From positions 1-5,282 of the forward strand of contig CAYIYM010000065.1 of the NCBI GenBank assembly GCA_964367685.1: DNA of 5,282 nt, written 5' to 3'. Below are positions 1 to 5,282 of the stretch, in pieces (positions within the stretch are counted from its first letter, which is position 1; every line of letters starts with the position of its first letter). Source of the DNA: CAUPWF01 sp964367685 (GTDB lineage Bacteria > Bacillota > Clostridia > Lachnospirales > Lachnospiraceae). Under the pieces are notes generated by a model. It did not search any database, had not been told where the DNA came from, and was given only the letters and a program-made list of their open reading frames with translations. Position numbers and translations under genes: made by a program.

Positions 1-57
1 TTCACATTTACTATTTTACATTTACTTTTTCACATTTGATTTTTATATTTGATTTTT
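1..57. repeat. Imperfect AT-rich tandem repeat, about four units of 13-15 bp
   Basis: Four related units follow one another: 1-15, 16-30, 31-44 and 45-57. Each is built on a core like (C/T)ACATTT(A/G) followed by a T-run, and the last unit has ATATTTGA. The repeat lies downstream of the sortase stop codon on the minus strand and may continue beyond the left edge of the window. No open frame of interest and no strong hairpin terminator was found in 1-79. It could be replication-slippage sequence. Its role, if any, is unknown. Confidence 0.55.
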
Positions 58-79
58 AACACTTCATTATTATCGATCA

Positions 80-943
80 CTAAGGAGTTTTCATTTCCAC
101 TTCTTCGACTTCTATCCCTTGCACAATAAACCGTTCTACATCAGAACTTGTACAAGTAGAAAGTGTTATTAAATGCGCTTCTATATTTATTGGAGCTTCC
201 GTGTCGTAATAAGATGTTCGTAGACACTCATTTATATAATCCTGTTTTGCTTCATCTGATTCAAAATCAACTGTATAGGCATCACTTGTTTCCGATACTA
301 CTCGAGCCGAAAAAATCTGATATTTTGCGACTTTCCCATTTGGTTTTGATATGTAGAAATATGGATTTTCTGAATAAAATTCTTCCTCTGCATACTTCTT
401 CAGTTGACCAAACATAGATCCATCTTTCATATTATGTCCATATAAAATAGTATGAGGATCGTGAAAGGTTCCGCTATTTCTCTCATCAACAAAAATAGAT
501 CCCATGTTGCTATATTCTTTCGCAAAGGAACTTCTAATATAAGTGTCGTTTGTTTCGCCCTTCATAATTGGATAGCTAATTTTATCCGGATTATCAAATC
601 GAATCCATCCAACCGTATCTGCATTTTCTTCAATCAAGGTTTGAAAGTCAACAAATACATCTGAATAATGAAATGATTCATCCCCTTGCGCATCCTCTGG
701 TAAATCAATTTGAATTACTTCCTCTATAATATGATCAAAGTTATCATTTCCTTCTTTATAATCTTCAAAAGTGATCAATAATTGATAACTCGAAACCACA
801 AAAATCACGACACAAATAATAAGTACAATAGTACTACCTATGCTTTTCTTTCGTCTCTTTTGCTTCTTTTGTCTTCTTTTTTCTATATTTTCTTTTAATT
901 TTTCTTCGTTTAATTGTCCGCGTTTATTTCTTACATCTTTCAC
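80..943 (-). CDS. srtB: Class B sortase (SrtB-type cysteine transpeptidase)
   Basis: Membrane-anchored sortase that would cleave a C-terminal sorting motif of secreted proteins and join them to the cell wall or to another protein. The 287-residue product has a very basic N-terminus (about 22-33), one hydrophobic membrane segment (about 36-55) and an extracytoplasmic catalytic domain (about 95-280). The catalytic triad is visible: His170 in YGHNM, Cys264 in TLSTCT and Arg271 in ERFIVQG. The IFVDERN stretch at 150-156 and the TLSTCT context are typical of class B rather than class A. The start codon is GTG (941-943), preceded by AGGAG (953-957) with 9 nt spacing; the nearby ATG is out of frame. 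It lies 20 bp behind the NudC gene and is probably cotranscribed with it. No substrate bearing a sorting signal, and no haem-uptake gene, is present here, so its target is unknown. Confidence 0.93.
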   Translation of the reverse strand: MKDVRNKRGQLNEEKLKENIEKRRQKKQKRRKKSIGSTIVLIICVVIFVVSSYQLLITFEDYKEGNDNFDHIIEEVIQIDLPEDAQGDESFHYSDVFVDFQTLIEENADTVGWIRFDNPDKISYPIMKGETNDTYIRSSFAKEYSNMGSIFVDERNSGTFHDPHTILYGHNMKDGSMFGQLKKYAEEEFYSENPYFYISKPNGKVAKYQIFSARVVSETSDAYTVDFESDEAKQDYINECLRTSYYDTEAPINIEAHLITLSTCTSSDVERFIVQGIEVEEVEMKTP

Positions 944-952
944 GCTTAAAAT

Positions 953-957
953 CTCCT
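953..957 (-). promoter_or_regulatory. Ribosome binding site for the GTG-started sortase gene
   Basis: On the minus strand AGGAG lies 9 nt before GTG at 943-941. No in-frame ATG lies close by, so this site decides the start. It sits inside the 20-bp gap after the NudC stop codon, which fits translation from a shared transcript. Confidence 0.7.
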
Positions 958-963
958 ATCATT

Positions 964-1818
964 CTAAATCTTACCTTCTCTAAATGCTTGCATCATTGTA
1001 TAAGTAAGACTCAGTCCATTTTCTTCGTCGACAGGCACATCCGCACGATTAACCCAAACGCCTTCTTTCAGTTCCTCTGTGTCAAGTGTTACAGCTCCAT
1101 CTCCATCTAACTCTACTACAAATCCCATTAATAAGCTCTCCGAAAATCCCCATGGTTGACTTCCAAAATACTTGAGATTCTTCACCTTGACTCCAACTTC
1201 CTCTAACACTTCTCTATGGATAGTCGCTTCTAGACTCTCTCCTATCTCACAGAATCCCGCAATCAGTGCATATCTCGTAAAAGCACGATTCGCATATTTG
1301 GTTAGCAATACTTTATCTCCATCTGTAACTGCAACAATAACAGCTGGGCAAATCTTTGGATAATCTGTAAAGCCACATGCTCCACATTCCATTGCGCGTT
1401 CACTCAGCTTAGCCTGCATTTCTGCTCCGCAACATCCACAATAATGATTGCGATTATACCATTTTTGCAAATGAAATGCTGTCACACCAGCAAATCTAAT
1501 CCACTCTGGTTCCAGTGTTCTAAACACTCTTACATCATAAAAATCATATCCAATTTCATCTTCAACCTTATCTTGTATATATTCGATGTCGTTCAATAAA
1601 AATACGGCATCATCATCTATAGAAAATAAATATGTCAACTTGGAATCATCTATTTCAAATGTTTGCATCATCATCTCAACCGTCGGTGCTAATAACACAT
1701 CTTCAATTCCAAACATCAGCGCCTTCCCTTTGTAAAATGCAAATACTAAATCCGATTCTTCCGGACTTCTTTTCTTAAATTCATTCTTGTAAATATAAGG
1801 TGTAATTTCTTGAATCAT
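964..1818 (-). CDS. nudC: NAD(H) pyrophosphatase NudC (Nudix hydrolase with zinc ribbon)
   Basis: Hydrolyses NADH/NAD+ to NMN(H) and AMP; the bacterial family also removes NAD caps from RNA. The 284-residue protein has the NudC domain order. An N-terminal domain (about 1-120) is followed by a four-cysteine zinc ribbon (Cys127, Cys130, Cys145, Cys148). A complete Nudix box follows at 188-210, with Gly188, Glu194, Arg202, Glu203, Glu206, Glu207 and Gly209. The NudC signature that selects NAD(H) is present as SQPW at 220-223. The following residues are Gly-Phe-Ser instead of the Pro-Phe-Pro of the Escherichia coli enzyme. Length is slightly above that of the E. coli protein. The ATG start is preceded by AGAGGAG at 1824-1830 with 5 nt spacing. 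It is the first gene of a two-gene unit with the sortase; no functional link between them is evident. Confidence 0.93.
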   Translation of the reverse strand: MIQEITPYIYKNEFKKRSPEESDLVFAFYKGKALMFGIEDVLLAPTVEMMMQTFEIDDSKLTYLFSIDDDAVFLLNDIEYIQDKVEDEIGYDFYDVRVFRTLEPEWIRFAGVTAFHLQKWYNRNHYCGCCGAEMQAKLSERAMECGACGFTDYPKICPAVIVAVTDGDKVLLTKYANRAFTRYALIAGFCEIGESLEATIHREVLEEVGVKVKNLKYFGSQPWGFSESLLMGFVVELDGDGAVTLDTEELKEGVWVNRADVPVDEENGLSLTYTMMQAFREGKI

Positions 1819-1854
1819 ATTATCTCCTCTTTTATTAATTTTTCCATACTTTAT

Positions 1855-1863
1855 ATTCTACCA
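1855..1863 (-). promoter_or_regulatory. Possible extended -10 promoter for nudC-srtB
   Basis: On the minus strand the sequence TGGTAGAAT gives a TGn extension and a TAGAAT -10 hexamer about 36 bp before the NudC start. The -35 region is poor (a T-rich stretch), so this is a tentative call. It is the best candidate seen in the leftward direction of the divergent gap. Confidence 0.35.
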
Positions 1864-1925
1864 CGTCTTGCAAAAAAAGCTAGTAAATTAAACAAAGTCT
1901 GTGAATACATCAAGTCCTTCATATA

Positions 1926-1954
1926 TTGACAATTTAATCGCACCTATCTATACT
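1926..1954 (+). promoter_or_regulatory. Sigma-A type promoter for the yitT-dehydrogenase unit
   Basis: A perfect TTGACA -35 box (1926-1931) is separated by 17 bp from TATACT (1949-1954), one base from the consensus TATAAT. Transcription would begin near 1961, giving a leader of about 40 nt before the start at 2001. It is the strongest promoter-like sequence in the window and probably drives both plus-strand genes. Confidence 0.8.
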
Positions 1955-1967
1955 TATTATTAGTAGA

Positions 1968-1981
1968 ATCTGATTACAGAT
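1968..1981. repeat. Short palindrome in the leader of the YitT gene
   Basis: ATCTG-ATTA-CAGAT is a perfect 5-bp inverted repeat around a 4-bp centre. It lies just downstream of the predicted transcription start, where an operator or a small leader hairpin could act. It is short enough to arise by chance, and no regulator is identified. Confidence 0.3.
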
Positions 1982-1990
1982 CAAAAGAAT

Positions 1991-1994
1991 GGAG
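1991..1994 (+). promoter_or_regulatory. Ribosome binding site setting the YitT start at 2001
   Basis: GGAG lies 6 nt before the ATG at 2001. An earlier in-frame ATG at 1989 overlaps this site and has no Shine-Dalgarno sequence of its own (upstream is CAGATCAAAAGA). The 2001 start is therefore preferred, which shortens the product from 288 to 284 residues. Confidence 0.7.
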
Positions 1995-2000
1995 ACAATT

Positions 2001-2855
2001 ATGAAAAATTTCAATCTAAAACTATTTGCAAAGGATATTATGATCGACTTCATCGGAGGATTATTAATTGCCATCGGAATTTATAATTTTGCCGTGAATG
2101 CCATGTTTCCCATGACCGGTGTTTCTGGGATTGCACTTATCTTCTATCATATTTTTCAAACTCCAATTGGAACCATGACCATGATTCTCAATGTTCCAAT
2201 TGCACTCGCTTGCTATAAGATTTTGGGGCGTAATTTCTTCATCCGTTCTATTCGTTCTATTATTATCACATCCCTTGTAATGGATTATGTTGCGCCATTT
2301 ATTCCCGTTTATTCAGGGGATCGTATGCTTGCCGCTATTTGCACTGGTGCATTTTCCGGACTTGGCTATGCTATGATTTACATGAACAACTCTTCTACCG
2401 GAGGTGCCGATTTCATCACGATGTCAATAAGAGCGAAGAATCCTCACATTTCACTTGGAAAAATCGCCTTTGTTATCGATGTATCTATTGTACTTCTCGG
2501 AGGTGCTATATATAAAAACGTAGACGGTATCATCTACGGTATCATTGTAAGTTTTATTCTATCTACCGTTGTAGATAAATTGATGTATGGTATTGACGCC
2601 GGGAAGATGACATTAATTGTAACCCGCTTAGGCGATGATATGGCTTCCATGATAGACGAAATTACTGGACGTGGCGCAACACTGTTACAAGGCGTTGGCA
2701 GTTATTCCAAAACAGAAAAATCCGTTGTCATGTGTGCATGTAACAACAAAGAAATGTACTTAATCAAAAAACTTGCAAAGCAAGTGGATCCCGAAAGTTT
2801 CACCATTATCATGGAATCAAATGAAGTAGTAGGTGAAGGGTTCAAAGAATCTTAA
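2001..2855 (+). CDS. YitT family membrane protein (YitT_membrane/DUF161 plus DUF2179)
   Basis: Integral membrane protein of a family widespread in Firmicutes, usually in several paralogues per genome and without a firm biochemical function. The 284 residues (numbered from 2001) show hydrophobic segments near 16-36, 40-52, 59-75, 84-100, 109-128, 155-171 and 176-191. A soluble C-terminal DUF2179 domain follows from about 200. Family motifs visible are STGGADF at 132-138, GRGATLLQG from 223 with GSY shortly after, and EVVGEGF at 275-281 near the C-terminus. Length is normal for the family and the protein looks intact. A strong promoter lies upstream, and the dehydrogenase gene starts 23 bp after the stop. 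YitT proteins are sometimes proposed to be transporters, but nothing here shows a substrate, so that is left open. Confidence 0.92.
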   Translation: MKNFNLKLFAKDIMIDFIGGLLIAIGIYNFAVNAMFPMTGVSGIALIFYHIFQTPIGTMTMILNVPIALACYKILGRNFFIRSIRSIIITSLVMDYVAPFIPVYSGDRMLAAICTGAFSGLGYAMIYMNNSSTGGADFITMSIRAKNPHISLGKIAFVIDVSIVLLGGAIYKNVDGIIYGIIVSFILSTVVDKLMYGIDAGKMTLIVTRLGDDMASMIDEITGRGATLLQGVGSYSKTEKSVVMCACNNKEMYLIKKLAKQVDPESFTIIMESNEVVGEGFKES

Positions 2856-2878
2856 CAAACAACATAGGAGGAAGAAGA

Positions 2879-3814
2879 ATGAAAATCGTATTTTTGGATG
2901 CAAAAACAATTGGAAGTGACATTGACTTATCTGGATATCATGCACTCGGCGAGGTGATAATACATGGTTTTTCCACACAAGACGAGGCTAGAGAACGTAC
3001 GAAAGATGCTGATATTGTAATCTTAAACAAAGTATCTATCAACGAATATACAATCGGATTAGCCGATCACTTAAAATTAGTTTGTGTCACTGCAACAGGA
3101 ACTGATAATTTAGATAAAAATTATTTAGATTCACGCGGAATCGCATGGAGGAACGTAGCTGGTTACTCTACCGATTCTGTAGCACAACACACCTTCGCAA
3201 TGTTGTTCTACTTACAGGAAAAGTTACGCTATTATGATGACTATGTAAAATCTGGGAATTATATTAACGACACTATCTTCACACATTTTGGAAAAGTATA
3301 CAACGAAATTAATAATAAAACTTGGGGAATTATCGGTCTTGGTAACATCGGGAGAAAAGTCGCTTCTATTGCAACTGCCTTTGGTGCAAATGTAATATAC
3401 TGTTCTCCTTCAGGTGCTCCAGCACAAGATGGATACCAGCAAGTAGATTTTGAAACTCTATTGAAGACTTCTGATATCATAAGTGTACATGCACCATTAA
3501 ATAAACACACTGAGAACCTTATGAACCAAGAAGCTTTTTCGCTGATGAAAACTTCCGCAATCTTTTTAAATCTTGGACGTGGTCCAATTGTTGTCGAAGA
3601 AGATCTTGCTTGCGCTCTTGAACAAGGAGAAATCGCTGCTGCCGGTTTAGACGTTCTCGCTGTAGAACCAATGGCCGAAACAAGCCCATTTCTTCGCCTC
3701 AATGAAAATAGTAATTTACTTATTACGCCTCACATTGCTTGGGCAAGTGTTGAAGCAAGAACTACTTTGATGAATATTATTCTAGGACAAATTACAGAAT
3801 TCTTCCAGAAATAA
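2879..3814 (+). CDS. D-2-hydroxyacid dehydrogenase, glycerate dehydrogenase/hydroxypyruvate reductase-like
   Basis: Cytoplasmic NAD(P)-dependent oxidoreductase that interconverts a 2-oxoacid and a D-2-hydroxyacid; hydroxypyruvate/D-glycerate is the closest guess. The 311 residues match the family's usual length. The substrate-domain motifs TATGTDNLD (71-79) and NVAGYSTDSVAQHTFA (92-107) are present. So is the Rossmann loop GLGNIG (153-158). The catalytic set is complete: Arg234 in NLGRGP, Glu263 in AVEP and His285 in TPHIAWAS. The LDVLAVEP and ITPHIAWAS wording is typical of the glycerate dehydrogenase branch. After the second Rossmann strand the sequence is IYCSPSG (173-179), without the acidic residue common in strict NAD users, so cofactor preference is uncertain. 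AGGAGG (2866-2871) sits 7 nt before the ATG. The gene is probably in an operon with yitT. Exact substrate cannot be read from sequence. Confidence 0.92.
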   Translation: MKIVFLDAKTIGSDIDLSGYHALGEVIIHGFSTQDEARERTKDADIVILNKVSINEYTIGLADHLKLVCVTATGTDNLDKNYLDSRGIAWRNVAGYSTDSVAQHTFAMLFYLQEKLRYYDDYVKSGNYINDTIFTHFGKVYNEINNKTWGIIGLGNIGRKVASIATAFGANVIYCSPSGAPAQDGYQQVDFETLLKTSDIISVHAPLNKHTENLMNQEAFSLMKTSAIFLNLGRGPIVVEEDLACALEQGEIAAAGLDVLAVEPMAETSPFLRLNENSNLLITPHIAWASVEARTTLMNIILGQITEFFQK

Positions 3815-3860
3815 TCGATGTACATAGAATTCCACCGTTATTCGTAATATATAAAAAACA

Positions 3861-3926
3861 AGAAAGAGAACTGTAAATAGATTGTGCAAACTCAAGCCAC
3901 ACATCTCTATTTATAGTTCTCTTTTT
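3861..3926. terminator. Probable bidirectional terminator with a long-stem hairpin
   Basis: The arms 3865-3881 and 3906-3922 pair over 17 positions with a single G-U pair, and pairing can extend outward towards 3861/3926. The loop is 24 nt (3882-3905). On the plus strand the right arm runs into TTTTT (3922-3926). On the minus strand the other arm runs into a T-rich stretch (the A-run at 3853-3858 read in reverse). It sits in the only convergent gap of the window, between the dehydrogenase (stop at 3814) and the minus-strand methyltransferase-family gene (stop at 3947-3949), where a shared terminator is expected. The long loop is unusual for an intrinsic terminator. Confidence 0.7.
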
Positions 3927-3934
3927 ATAGTTCT
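3911..3934. repeat. 10-bp direct repeat beside the terminator
   Basis: TTATAGTTCT occurs at 3911-3920 and again at 3925-3934, each followed by a pyrimidine-rich tract ending in T-runs. The first copy is part of the hairpin's right arm. The second copy could pair with the left arm as an alternative, shorter stem. It may be a small local duplication. Confidence 0.45.
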
Positions 3935-3946
3935 ATTTTTCTCTAT

Positions 3947-5128
3947 CTATTTCTTTCTTGTCAAAAGAACAACGCATTCCACTTTATCTGTCCATGGAAT
4001 AATATCTATCGCTCCTGCTTTCTCAACTTTATATCCTTGTTTCACCAACAACTCTAACTCTGTTGCTAAACTACGAAGGTTTCTAGATACAAATACAATC
4101 TTCTTAGGCTTCGCCCTCCCGATAGCTTGAATAAACGGCTGTCCACATCCATTATAAGGTTGCGATACCACAACAACATCAATAGCTTCTTTATCCGATT
4201 CTACCATTTGCATCAAAAATTCTGTTGGCTCATTCTTGTAGACATCAATATTTTTTATTTGGTTTCTCTTAATATTCGTAAGGGTATCTCTAAATAATTC
4301 CTGCGATGATTCCACACTGTATATCTTACGCACTTTGTCTGCCAATACAATCCCGTGTGTTCCTATTCCACAAAATGTATCAAGAACTAATTCATCTCCT
4401 TGGAATCCACCTATTTGCTCAATTAGATTACAGACCTTCGCTTTTTGCTTTGAATTTACTGGGAATGGGGATTTACTAGAGACCCTAAATACTTTTCCAC
4501 ACATAGAATCTAAGATGAAACCTTTCCCGTAAATTGTAACTTCTTTATCACCAAACACATTTGCCACATTCTTGTAATTTTCATTAATTAGAATTGTGCT
4601 AATTTCCGGATGTACTTTACGAAGGGCCTTAATAAAGTTATTTTTAGATGGCATAATAACACTAGAGAGAACCAACACTACCATAATATCATTTGTTTCC
4701 ACACCTTTACGTACCGCCACATAGCGAAGTAATCCATATCCACTTTTTACATCATATGTTTTGATTTTGAATGAACGAATCATTCCTTTGATTGTATCAA
4801 TAATTTCTTGGCACTTCTTATCTTCGATATGACACTCATCAATTTTCACAACACGTCCTTCTTCAGGCGAAAAATACCCACTCATTGGAGTACCGTTTTT
4901 TTCATGATGGAACATTCTATGTACTCTGTTCTTAAAATAAGAAGGATCTTCCATTCTCATAATTGGATCTACACTGCAAAAAGGTGCTAAATACTCTATT
5001 ACACGCTTTTGCTTTGCTTCCACATGTTCTTTATATGTTACTTGTTGTCCACTACATTGCTTACATTCTGCTGCTACTGGACATCCTCTGTGTTCACTCT
5101 TTTTCTTCACTATTCTCTCGTTTGGCAT
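3947..5128 (-). CDS. TrmA/RlmC/RlmD-family RNA (uracil-C5) methyltransferase homologue lacking the catalytic cysteine
   Basis: Member of the SAM-dependent family that makes 5-methyluridine in 23S rRNA or tRNA, 393 residues from the preferred start at 5128. Cysteines for a 4Fe-4S cluster are seen at 16, 22 and 25 (CX5CX2C), with the likely fourth at 99. The SAM-binding loop VLDTFCGIGT lies at 248-257. The C-terminal general-base Glu384 (KVECVVLL) is kept. No N-terminal TRAM domain is present, so the layout resembles RlmC more than RlmD. Two core motifs are altered. The usual DPPRxG/DPARAG reads SQPYNG (322-327). The usual VSCNP, which carries the nucleophilic cysteine, reads VSRNL with Arg349. 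The SAM-contact motif FxQxN also reads FPVN (222-225). The frame is otherwise intact, which argues against simple decay. It may be inactive for m5U, or have a different role such as RNA binding. Family membership is firm; activity is doubtful. Confidence 0.85.
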   Translation of the reverse strand: MPNERIVKKKSEHRGCPVAAECKQCSGQQVTYKEHVEAKQKRVIEYLAPFCSVDPIMRMEDPSYFKNRVHRMFHHEKNGTPMSGYFSPEEGRVVKIDECHIEDKKCQEIIDTIKGMIRSFKIKTYDVKSGYGLLRYVAVRKGVETNDIMVVLVLSSVIMPSKNNFIKALRKVHPEISTILINENYKNVANVFGDKEVTIYGKGFILDSMCGKVFRVSSKSPFPVNSKQKAKVCNLIEQIGGFQGDELVLDTFCGIGTHGIVLADKVRKIYSVESSQELFRDTLTNIKRNQIKNIDVYKNEPTEFLMQMVESDKEAIDVVVVSQPYNGCGQPFIQAIGRAKPKKIVFVSRNLRSLATELELLVKQGYKVEKAGAIDIIPWTDKVECVVLLTRKK

Positions 5129-5132
5129 AATT

Positions 5133-5138
5133 GCCTCC
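5133..5138 (-). promoter_or_regulatory. Ribosome binding site setting the methyltransferase-family start at 5128
   Basis: On the minus strand GGAGGC lies just before ATG at 5128-5126, with about 5 nt between GGAGG and the start codon. An in-frame ATG at 5149 and another at 5140 exist upstream. The first has no Shine-Dalgarno sequence and the second overlaps this site. The 5128 start is preferred over the longer 400-residue reading. Confidence 0.75.
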
Positions 5139-5150
5139 ATTTCTCTCATT

Positions 5151-5189
5151 TAAAAAGGAAAAAACCTCACAAGAACACTTGTGAGGTTT
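5151..5189 (-). terminator. Intrinsic terminator downstream of tRNA-Leu
   Basis: The arms 5162-5173 and 5178-5189 form a perfect 12-bp stem with a 4-nt loop (5174-5177). On the minus strand the stem runs into TTTTTT, then CC, then TTTTT. The plus direction has no T-tract, so it works only leftward. It starts 3 bp past the tRNA 3' end. It ends about 22 bp before the methyltransferase-family start, leaving almost no space for a separate promoter. Confidence 0.88.
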
Positions 5190-5191
5190 AA

Positions 5192-5278
5192 TGCCGGCGA
5201 CCGGAATCGAACCGGTACGGGAGTATAAGTCCCGCAGGATTTTAAGTCCTGTGCGTCTGCCAGTTCCGCCACGCCGGC
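5192..5278 (-). tRNA. tRNA-Leu (anticodon UAA)
   Basis: An 87-nt class II tRNA reads on the minus strand. The acceptor arms GCCGGCG (5272-5278) and CGCCGGC (5193-5199) pair fully. The anticodon stem CAGGA/TCCTG encloses the loop CTTAAAA, giving anticodon TAA at 5242-5244, which decodes UUA. A long variable arm (CGGGA/TCCCG stem), characteristic of leucine tRNAs, and a T-arm with GGTTCGATTCC are present. The discriminator base is A (5192), as required for leucine. CCA is not encoded and would have to be added enzymatically. It may be the last member of a tRNA cluster that continues to the right of the window. Confidence 0.97.
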
Positions 5279-5282
5279 ATTT

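Noticed and set aside
163..664. Two plus-strand open frames (163-417 and 452-664) opposite the sortase gene
   Set aside because: Both lie wholly within the sortase coding region in antisense, with no domain or start signal. They are shadows of the real gene.
3259..3702. A 147-codon open frame on the minus strand inside the dehydrogenase gene
   Set aside because: It is antisense to a gene with complete catalytic motifs. Its own product is rich in Ser, Arg and Pro with no recognisable domain, and no convincing ribosome binding site was seen.
3861..3926. Reading the long hairpin as an insertion element or CRISPR-like repeat
   Set aside because: There is only one copy in the window, no target-site duplication and no transposase. 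The flanking T-tracts and convergent position explain it as a terminator.
3882..4130. An 82-codon plus-strand open frame beginning in the terminator loop
   Set aside because: It starts with no ribosome binding site inside a hairpin and runs antisense into the methyltransferase-family gene. Its hydrophobic start comes from the T-rich terminator sequence.
3947..5128. Calling the methyltransferase-family gene a pseudogene
   Set aside because: The frame is intact over the full expected length and the Fe-S and SAM motifs are kept. Only specific catalytic positions are changed, which fits altered function better than decay.
5009..5191. A 60-codon plus-strand open frame crossing the methyltransferase-family start and the tRNA terminator
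   Set aside because: It is antisense to the Fe-S cysteine region, and its end comes from the terminator hairpin. There is no supporting start signal or domain.
5192..5278. tRNA-Leu as an integration site for a mobile element
   Set aside because: No integrase gene and no repeated tRNA 3' segment is visible within the window.

Overview
The window reads as chromosomal DNA from a low-GC Gram-positive bacterium, most likely a clostridial Firmicute (Lachnospiraceae-like). The grounds are AT-rich coding DNA, strong AGGAG-type ribosome binding sites, a class B sortase, a YitT-family membrane protein and a compact gene layout. The family-level placement is inference; nothing here fixes genus or species. 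No phage, insertion sequence, CRISPR array or defence cassette is visible, and the gene content looks like ordinary housekeeping and accessory chromosome.

Layout from left to right. Positions 1-79 are AT-rich, with an imperfect tandem repeat and no gene. Positions 80-1818 carry a two-gene minus-strand unit, transcribed as a NudC-type NAD(H) pyrophosphatase followed 20 bp later by a class B sortase that starts with GTG. Positions 1819-2000 form a divergent intergenic region with a very good sigma-A promoter (TTGACA-17-TATACT) facing right and a weaker extended -10 candidate facing left. Positions 2001-3814 carry a plus-strand pair: a YitT/DUF2179 membrane protein and, 23 bp later, a D-2-hydroxyacid dehydrogenase resembling glycerate dehydrogenase/hydroxypyruvate reductase. 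The convergent gap 3815-3946 holds a long hairpin with T-tracts on both sides, probably a bidirectional terminator. Positions 3947-5128 carry a minus-strand gene of the TrmA/RlmC/RlmD 5-methyluridine methyltransferase family. Upstream of it are an intrinsic terminator (5151-5189) and a tRNA-Leu(UAA) gene at 5192-5278, both on the minus strand.

The genes do not form one pathway. NudC acts on NAD(H) or NAD-capped RNA, the sortase anchors surface proteins, YitT has no firm function, the dehydrogenase reduces 2-oxoacids, and the last gene belongs to an RNA-modification family. The observation most worth following is that this methyltransferase-family protein keeps its Fe-S cysteines and SAM-binding loop but has Arg in place of the catalytic Cys and Ser-Gln-Pro-Tyr in place of the usual Asp-Pro-Pro-Arg. 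It may therefore not be a functional m5U methyltransferase. It also sits directly behind a tRNA gene and terminator with almost no room for its own promoter.
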